From: Mercurialis annua
Lineage: Eukaryota > Streptophyta > Magnoliopsida > Malpighiales > Euphorbiaceae
NCBI RefSeq assembly: GCF_937616625.2
Contig: NC_065570.1
Location: 67,111,665-67,175,664 of the forward strand
Direction: 5' to 3'
Length of the DNA: 64,000 nt
Shown: positions 56,712-64,000 of the stretch, piece by piece
How the letters are laid out: the number at the start of each line of letters is the position of its first letter
How positions within the stretch are numbered: the first letter of the stretch is position 1
Made by a program: the position numbers and the translations under genes
The notes under the pieces: model-generated
Database searches by the model: none
What the model was told of the DNA's origin: nothing
What the model saw: only the letters and a program-made list of their open reading frames with translations

Positions 56712-59700
56712 TTTAATGGTATCAAAGCGGGTATACGTTCTTAGGTTAACCGCTATATTTTAATGAGAGTTATTATAGGATTATATCTCATGGCTATTTT
56801 GTTGGCCCAATAGTTAGTATGGATGAGTCAGTAGAGTCGGTTAATTTAGCTTCTTTATAATAGTCTCTAATTATAAGATTATCATTATAATATGTTCGTT
56901 ATTGTGTTTGTTATAATTGATTTTCATTTTATAAAGGTATTTTTTATTTGTATGTAAGTTCTTTTTTTTAAATAATCAAAATCCAGTAGTTTTGTTTTTG
57001 TAGAGAATATAGATTTGGTATTTTATAAATTGCTATATTTAGTGAGAATGAGATAAGAAAAAAAAATTTGGTTAGTACTGTTTTAATATTATTTTATCTG
57101 ATGATTTAATGTTTGATTTTATTTTTAAGGAAATTGTGCTTTGAATTTATCCAACATTTAATTATTGATAGTAAAATTAATTTTTTTTTTAAAGAAAGAT
57201 TAGCTCTTTGCATCGGAAAGAGACATTAAATTGTGATTGTACTTAAAAATTGAATTGTTGGTTCTAAAAAAAAAAAAAATCTAAAATTACTGTATTGATT
57301 GAAATTTTATAGTTAAAAAAAAATGTTAGTATACATAAGAAATTAATTATTATGATAAAATGCTGAAAAGATCTATAAAAAAAAATAGAGATGAAAGTTC
57401 TAGCGGTATTTTTTTTAATAATAAAAAAAAACCAATTGAATCTATAACTTATTAACAAAAAAAAAATTGAAATTGGTATAGTTTTTATATATAGTTTGAA
57501 TGCATTAAGAAATAAACAGAAAAAAAAAATTGAAATAAAAAAAATATAACGTCTGAGTGCATTTTAACCTTGGAAGATCAAGATTTTTTTTTTTTGGAGT
57601 ACGATTTTATGATAAGCTTTTAATGATAGGTTTATTGTATTATACATTTATAGTAGGACTTTCAAAGTTGATCACACCTTATTTGATTAATGTGTTTTAT
57701 ATGATGCCACCTTATATTGCGTGTAAATTTCTTTTTGTTGCGTTCGAATTTATATGATTTTATTTGTGCTTGGTTCATGATTGATATTTTAATGTTTAAA
57801 TTCCAATAAAAAAAACGAAAATGAAGTTAGTTATATCAAATTATGTATTGAGAAATAAGAGAATTAAACGTTTATAAGTTTTTGTTTATTTAATTTACAA
57901 CTGTCATTTTTATTTTATTTAATTTGATATTTACGTATTAGTTTAAAATAGAGAAAATTTTAAATGACATTTCACGTGTTACTTCTATAGTCGGGTCTTG
58001 CTGATATTAACATTCAATAACAATAAAGTAAGAAAGATTGAATTTATAATTGAGTAAATGATTGTTGCCTTTATAATGTTTTTTTTTATTTATTTTGAGT
58101 AGACGTAGTGTTTGGTCTGACACATTGATATTTAATTTTTTTTGCTTTAGACTATAATATTGTTTTTTTTTTCTCTCTTAACTCATGATTGATTTGTTGC
58201 TTATAATATAACATAATATCAGATCAATTATGTAATAGTATTGTTAACTTTTATCGCTCAGAGAGTTATGATCTTGTTAAATGAAAGATTGCATACATAT
58301 ATTCTTATTTTAGTACTAGTAGGATATTTTGTATATATATGAGAAACAAAATAAAAAGAAAAAAAAAATTAAAAAAAAATATATTAAAATTTATACTTTT
58401 GAGACGGATTAATTATTCATATAATGTTATACAATATGTACGTATAACATGCACATTTTTATTCGTTAAATATCCCCTTAATCTTGATTTTTCATTTTTG
58501 ATAAAGTGAATTAGTACGGAATATTTACTTTGTGATTTTATTATATCAATTTATGATTAAGATTTATAATATATATCTTTTTACTTATTATTGAAATACT
58601 TTTGCATCGATTTACTATAAAATATTTATGGTCTTTTTGAATCATTTGCTAACATATATATTATAGTGATAGTAGAATATTGGAATGAAATATTTAAACC
58701 TTTAGAAATACAAAGACTGCAAGTTATGACATTAAAGTTGGTTGCTTTGTTTTCACGTTGGAGAAAATTTTATAAATTTTATTATTATAATTTATTGAAA
58801 TTAGTTTTTTGTGAGTATAATCTTGGACTTCATGTCAATTGTTAATTTAAAGAAGAAAAAAAAAATAATTTTGTTGTTGCTCAAGTAAAGTTCATACAGT
58901 AATTTTGCTATTATATTTTAGTTAATGTGTGTTTTTATTTATATTAATAGATTGAATACTATATATGTTTTTTTAATAGAAATAGGTTCTAATAATTCAA
59001 CGGTAGCCATATAGACTATACCGCTATATAGAAGAGCAAAATTTGTATTATTTTTTTTTTGCTTACAGTTAATAGCTTTACGAAGTAAACCAAGTATATA
59101 TAGGTTATTTTCTGTTTCTTTGATGATAAAAAAAAAAGGAGGGAAAACATGGTTAATATTTTGGAAAATTACAAAAAAAAAAAAAATGAGTTGTCGATTT
59201 TACGTGCTAAATAATGGGTTGTTGATATCTTTCAGTAACATAATGATTTAATGAGCATATTTGCAAATAGTGTTGTTGGAGCAAGTTCTTATTTTAGATT
59301 TATGATTTTTATTTTTTTTGGGTAAAAAAAAAAACAATTACGATTAGTTTGATAGTCTCTTCGTCTAAGTTAAATAATTTGATACATTTAATTCTTTTTC
59401 TTTTGTTGGTGAATTTAGATCAGCTGTTATTTATAATTGAGTTTGAAATTTATGAATTTAATTTTCTTTTAATATGGATCTTTATGAGGCTTTTGATTAT
59501 ACTTTTTAAGAAAATAATTTTACGGTTAAAGTAGTGAAGAATGGTTGGATATCTCTGAGATCACTAGTTTGACGATTAAATAATTTCATTATTTTAGAGT
59601 GCGCTTTCATTTTGTTCTCTTAATAATTTAATAATTCAGGGAAAAAAAAAATCTTTACCTTAAATGTACTGGTATCAAGCACATATATAAATTACCTTAT

Positions 59701-60632
59701 AAATTTAATTGTCTATACTTATATATTACTTTTTTTTATTTTTGTTGTAATTGTGACTATTAATTTATTTATTTCACTGTGTGGTATTTGCTCAAAGTTT
59801 TGTGTGTTAAATTTTTGTTTTGATTTGTTTAGCTGACTTATATGAAGATTTTGATTTGCAATTGCAAATTTATGAGATTTGTTAGTTATGTTGTTTCATA
59901 AACATTTTATCATGAGAATAGTCTTTTAGATGTGAATTAATATTTTAATTGTCCATAGGGGAAAGTGTTATAGATACTAAAGCTAAGCGAGTTAGTCGAG
60001 TTAAAAAAAAAACAACAAATGAAAATATATATTTTCATGTAAGGATAACTGTGACGAACTAAATTTTGACAATTGAGGGTGTTGGATGATACATCACAAG
60101 ACCGTGTGGGTTAGAATATTATATAAATGCCTATATTAAAATTTAAAATTTAAGTATGCGAATTTCGGGGACGAAATTCTTTTAAAGAGGAAAGAAAATG
60201 CTCTCTCATTTCAATGTTATTTTAATTTAATAAATCAAAAGAGAGAAAATAAAGTTTTTAGCTCAAATGAACTAATAGTAAGAATGAATTAATTATTGCT
60301 TGTCCTATAAAGCGAATCATCTATATTTATGTATTGTTGTATTTTTTTCTGGGACTGATGAATTTTATAGTTTTATTTTGATTTTATTATGCTTTTGCTC
60401 AAGGTTCCATCTGTTTGAATTTTTCCGTCTGTTTAGTCGAGTTAGTTATTAGGCTTTCATGTAGAGATAATTGTGGAGAATTGCAGTTTATTATAATTTC
60501 TGAGGATTGATCAAATAACATATTTTAAGATGGTGAGTTAGAAAATTTTGTGAGCGTCAATATTTTTAATTAATTTTTGCTTAGTAGATAAGTAAATTTC
60601 GAGGACGAAATTTTTTTTAAGAAGGGAAGAAA
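56712..60632 (+). mobile_element. Internal region 2 (non-coding)
   Basis: 3921 bp, apparently identical to internal region 1 except one A fewer in an A-run near 57376. Primer-binding site TGGTATCAAAGC at 56717-56728; polypurine tract at 60620-60632; duplicated decoy end at about 60160-60200. Such similarity implies a very recent duplication. Confidence 0.9.
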
Positions 60633-62186
60633 TGTAACATCCGGAGATTTAAAAATAAATAAATAAATAAAACAATACAATTATGACATCATGGGCAAGG
60701 TAGTAATTTTATTTTATTATCTTAAATAAAACCCTAAAGCTAATCTCAGCCTATTTAAAAGAGGCTGATCAATACTAATTGAAGTTATAACAAAAACAAA
60801 AGCTTAGCCGTCATTTAAAGATTTAAAATTCACAATACATGGATTTTCAATGAAATTTCTGAATATACATTGAAGGTATTCTTCTCAACACTTATTTTTT
60901 TGTTATCTTTCTTTATTGGTAGTGTAATTCAATTATACTCAGCACTAAATTATATATATAAAAAAAAAATTGAAAACGTTTTTGTTTCTTTACTGTGTAC
61001 TCTGCTGCGAACAATTTAAATTGTTCAAATTTGAAGTTTTACTTAAATACGGGAATAATTCTTTTGGAATTTGACGTGGATAGTTGAGATGGAAGTTTGA
61101 TATTGATGATACCAAATGAAAGTATAATTTTCTCCACTTTACACATAAATCAGCCTATTATTTTTACGTTTTACGATGCTATAGTTTTCTTTTTATTTGG
61201 GTTCAATTTATAAGATTTAATTTTTATGGACATCCAACTCTTTTTACAGAAAAATATTTATCTCTTAAAGTTCAAAAGCTAACACTTTAATTCATACACA
61301 TTCTAATATAGTAATTATGTATATTTTCTTTAAAACGTTTGACAAAATATATTATAGCTAATATATGTTTTATTAAAATAATAATCATAATAATAATGTA
61401 TATTTTATTATATTATTTTTCTAGAATATAAAATTAATGAGTTATATGCGCACTATATATTTTTAGGAGACGTGGATAAAATAGAGTAGATTGTTGAATA
61501 GCACCATCGTGAAAGTAATTTATTGGGCGATTGAGGTAAGTATAGTTAATTATATTTATGTATATTAATTGGTTGCTAAACGTGAGTTATTTTACTATGT
61601 GACTGTCATTTATTGTGGTACATGATTATTATATGTTAGTGGTCTGAACGAGTATAGGAATGTCTGTTTGTTTTGTTTTCATGAAATACATTTGTGAAAC
61701 TTGAGAAGTATGAAAATGCTGGATATGTGTTTGTCAGTAATTGGTTATGTTTAATGAGGCAGTTATAAATAAATTTTGATTTAAGAAAGTGACAGTTTGC
61801 TTATCTAGAACTGATTATATCCAATGGTTTAGAGATGCGACAATTAAATTGTCAAATGATGAGATAAAGGATGTGATCAAAGTTTTGCTAGGCACTTCGG
61901 TGCCGGGATATTCTTGGAAGCATAGAATATCCTGTGCGTTTTGCTAGACACTGGGGTGGTGTCGGGATACTAATGTATTTGGTATCTTGATATATATTAT
62001 TAATGTGATTGTGATGGCCGGCAAACCATTGGGTATGATTCAGCTAGATTAAGCAGGGCCCTAATTAAAGAAATAAAATATATAATGATTTAATTTGTCT
62101 GATTGTATATTTGGGAGGATATATGAGAGTTGATGGGTTTATGGTTTGATTAAATGATATTCTGTTGTTTGTTCCGTTTGTTGTTG

Positions 62187-62237
<51 letters not shown>

Positions 62238-62608
62238 TAATTAGCTATATTCTATTGAGTAGGCAGCTCACCCCTTGCCACCTATTTTTCAGGGTATAGA
62301 CTGCAGTGACTCATCCATCTAGGTTCGTGCAATCAATCAGTTGGTTTGGTTAGGTGGGGTCAACAATGTCATCGTAGTTTAGATTTTACCGTAAATCTAA
62401 GTTTTAAATTTTATTCGAACAATTAAGTTTTGTTTTTGAAATTAACATTTGGCTTTCTGATTTTAAATTGACATTTGTAAATTTAATGAATTTGTATTAT
62501 TTTGAGATCTTAAATAAATGATAAAATAAATATATTTTTGATATTTCATTTTAATTTATGATTTTATGATATATAGTTTTTCATATTTTTTTCGAGAAGG
62601 GGGTTACA
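60633..62608 (+). repeat. LTR 3
   Basis: 1976 bp. TA run of 45 nt (62189-62233). Lacks four bases (TGCG) present in the other two at GGTATCTTGTGCGATA. Followed directly by the ATAAA target-site duplication. Confidence 0.93.
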
Positions 62609-62613
62609 ATAAA

Positions 62614-62907
62614 CATATGAGATGGAATTACGTCAAGCATACCTACATGCTCAAATGGTACGTGCGCTGAGCAAAATTCTAGTAAGGTCGTGGGTTCAAT
62701 CCCTCCTCAATGATAAAGAAAAGTCAAGCATGCATGCCCATTTATAGAAGAGCCCATTTGATGAATTGGTTCATTAAACAAGCAGGGGGACTTTGAAATC
62801 ATCTGCAGCCATTCAGAGAAGGTGGACATGATCCCTACCAGAAAACCCATCCACTTCTCCGAGAGCAAAGCCTCATTCTTTTACTTTGAGGAATGTTTTG
62901 TTGAGAG
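62614..62907 (+). repeat. Segmental duplication copy interrupted by the LTR element (right part)
   Basis: CATATGAGATGGAATTACGT continues the sequence broken at 48824. After the tRNA-like insert it matches about 41985-42130, ending with CGAGAGCAAAGCCTCA (62860-62875), a closing motif of the hairpin family. Confidence 0.7.
62641..62722 (+). mobile_element. tRNA-like SINE or tRNA retropseudogene
   Basis: 82-bp insert with an A-box-like ATGCTCAAATGGTA (62646) and a perfect B box GGTTCAATCCC (62693-62703), the internal RNA polymerase III promoter spacing of a tRNA. It ends A-rich (ATGATAAAGAAAA). A 9-bp target-site duplication, GTCAAGCAT, lies at 62632-62640 and 62723-62731. Paralogous segments near 41972 (GTCGAGCATACC) and 45255 lack the insert, confirming insertion. 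It is too diverged to fold as a functional tRNA. Confidence 0.8.
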
Positions 62908-63264
62908 AATTGAGGAGGCTCGGATTTAGCATTGTATATTAGGCCTAAAAGGAAACTGTATTATCAGGCTGCAATTCTTTGGAAAAAGAATACCACGCCA
63001 TGATAACAATCTATTTCCTTCTAATCTAATATCCAAACACAACTTATCATCATAGCCCTAACAAACCAGAGAGAGAGAGAGTGAGATGGATTTTGACATT
63101 ATTATATATAATTTCTTTCAATGTTTTCTCTCTATAGAAGGGCTGTTGATTAACCTACCCATCTCATTCTAAGATAGTGAAAATCATCAGCTTCGCTACT
63201 ATCAGAGAGAAGAAGTCAACCGCCCTTGAAACCCTTCTCATCTCCCTCTAAGAGCAAAGCCTCA
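62908..63264 (+). repeat. Hairpin-repeat family, copy 11
   Basis: Opens GAATTGAGGAGGCTCGG. A-type stem at 62961-63006: TTATCAGGCTGCAATTCTTT against AAAGAATACCACGCCATGAT plus AA, with a short loop. CATCATAGCCC, TATAGAAG (63133), ATCATCAGCTTCGCTAC (63182) and TAAGAGCAAAGCCTCA (63249-63264) then AATTCTTA. Complete monomer. Confidence 0.75.
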
Positions 63265-63351
63265 ATTCTTAATCTCTCTCTTTCGCCCGCTGCAACAACT
63301 CCCCAACCGGCATTATCTCATCGTCGTCGTCATCATCACCACCACCATCAC

Positions 63352-63352
<1 letters not shown>

Positions 63353-63397
<45 letters not shown>

Positions 63398-63400
63398 ATT
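63353..63400 (+). repeat. (ATT)n microsatellite
   Basis: About 16 uninterrupted ATT units following CATCATCACC-type triplets. Comparable triplet tracts stand at the same relative place in copies 8 (about 45800) and 9 (about 47260), so the tract belongs to the repeat monomer. Confidence 0.9.
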
Positions 63401-63465
63401 ATTGAATGAACAAAAAATATGTAGATAGAAGAATCACATCCTCAATTCGAACCTTTTCCCGAACA

Positions 63466-63759
63466 TAAATCATCGGCTCCGCAATCATTCAGAGAGAGAG
63501 AGAGAGTAGAAACACGTCTTAGTACTCAGAGACTGCAAGTCAAATTTAACAACAGGTGCTCTCTCTCTCTCTCTCTCTCTCTCACTGAGAGCAAACCCTC
63601 ATTCTTAGAAAAAAGAGGAATTTATTTGTTTGCTTGTTCCCTGAAAGGGTTGTTGTTAATGTGAACGAGAGAAATGAAAATCATCAGCTTCGCTAACTAT
63701 CAGAGATTGGAAGTCAACCACCCTTAAAAATCTTTCCCAACTCTAAGAGCAAAGCTTCA
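63466..63759 (+). repeat. Hairpin-repeat family, copy 12 (two closing halves, no stem)
   Basis: ATCATCGGCTCCGCAATCAT (63466) pairs with TGAGAGCAAACCCTCA (63586-63601), and ATCATCAGCTTCGCTAAC (63680) with TAAGAGCAAAGCTTCA (63744-63759). A CT microsatellite lies at 63559-63584. It resembles the extra half-copy at 42752-42861. Confidence 0.65.
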
Positions 63760-63816
63760 TTCTTAAATAATGATAGAAGAACTTCCCAAAATATCAATTG
63801 GTGCCTTTGTCTATGA

Positions 63817-64000
63817 GAAGGAGACTCAGATTTGCCTTTGCATATGAGACTTCGAAAAGAAACAATGTTATCACAGCTGCAATCCTTTCGAGGAGGCCAG
63901 GAAACAGATGGTCAGAACACCATCTCCATGGCCGCGAAAAGATTAGCAAGCCATAACAACAATGGATTTTCTTTTCAAGTAACAAATAGCATGTCATCAC
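63817..64000 (+). repeat. Hairpin-repeat family, copy 13 (cut by window end)
   Basis: Opens GAGAAGGAGACTCAGATTTGCC. Stem at 63867-63957: GTTATCACAGCTGCAATC against GATTAGCAAGCCATAAC, with a loop insert that folds on itself (GATGGTCAGAACACCATC). The + strand also has an open frame reading ETMLSQLQSFRGGQETDG and onward to the window end; a coding role cannot be excluded. Confidence 0.6.

Larger units (their letters stand above)
48825..62608 (+). mobile_element. Tandem non-autonomous LTR retrotransposon (LTR-INT-LTR-INT-LTR)
   Basis: Three LTRs (48825-50821, 54744-56711, 60633-62608) enclose two internal regions (50822-54743 and 56712-60632). Each LTR begins TGTAACATCCGG and ends GGGGGTTACA. 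The element is flanked by a 5-bp target-site duplication, ATAAA at 48820-48824 and 62609-62613. The internal regions are 3922 and 3921 bp and contain no gag, protease, reverse transcriptase or integrase; their longest frames are about 65 codons. This is a LARD-type non-autonomous element. The TGTAACA ends, Met-type primer site and AATTTCG.GGACGAAAT motif before the polypurine tract point to a Ty3/gypsy partner for mobilisation. Confidence 0.93.

Noticed and set aside
48825..62608. Possibility of an autonomous gypsy or copia element
   Set aside because: No protease, reverse transcriptase, RNase H or integrase motif found in any frame of either internal region.
62641..62722. Functional tRNA gene
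   Set aside because: The B box is intact, but acceptor and anticodon stems do not pair properly and there is a target-site duplication, which indicates a retro-insert.
1..64000. CRISPR array, bacterial operon or phage-type system
   Set aside because: The window is intron-bearing plant nuclear DNA. The regularly spaced repeats here are LTRs, minisatellites and dispersed repeats without uniform spacers.

Overview
This is AT-rich nuclear DNA from a flowering plant, most likely a eudicot. The genes have short GT-AG introns, and their products are plant families: temperature-induced lipocalin, an SHV3-type GPI-anchored protein, plant YKT6 and a plant S28 carboxypeptidase. I cannot name the species. 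Four intact protein-coding genes were rebuilt exon by exon, and all keep an open frame across every splice junction.

Region 1 (about 2.1-16.8 kb) is a decayed tandem array of a chimeric cassette. Each ~3.3-3.9 kb unit carries, all on the + strand, exon pieces with relic introns from mitochondrial ClpX, an RBOH NADPH oxidase, a thylakoid/stromal ascorbate peroxidase, a phosphofructokinase and probably a methyl-CpG-binding protein. There are three full units and one partial unit. A TATA box and G-box precede the array. A ~40-bp minisatellite and an ascorbate-peroxidase 3' remnant follow it.

Region 2 (18.5-37.0 kb) holds the four intact genes: an S28 serine carboxypeptidase (minus, 10 exons, 500 aa), temperature-induced lipocalin (plus, 2 exons, 186 aa), the R-SNARE YKT6 (minus, 6 exons, 199 aa) and a glycerophosphodiester phosphodiesterase-like GPI protein (plus, 9 exons, 752 aa). 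They act in separate processes (proteolysis, stress and membrane protection, vesicle fusion, cell wall) and form no operon-like set.

Region 3 (37.5-64.0 kb) has no convincing protein gene. It holds about 13 diverged copies of an unrecognised 0.3-0.6 kb repeat. Each complete copy has a fold-back stem whose arms change together between copies, plus a recurrent short motif read as TGAGAGCAAAGCCTCA. Several copies sit in ~1.7-2.5 kb segmental duplications. A U2 snRNA-like sequence lies inside one of them.

One segmental duplicate is split by a 13.8-kb insertion (48825-62608). It is a tandem LTR retrotransposon (LTR-internal-LTR-internal-LTR) with a 5-bp target-site duplication, a tRNA-Met-type primer site and no gag-pol coding capacity. 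An 82-bp tRNA-like retrosequence with its own 9-bp target-site duplication lies just beyond it. The two most interesting signals are the covarying hairpin repeat family and the chimeric gene-fragment array.
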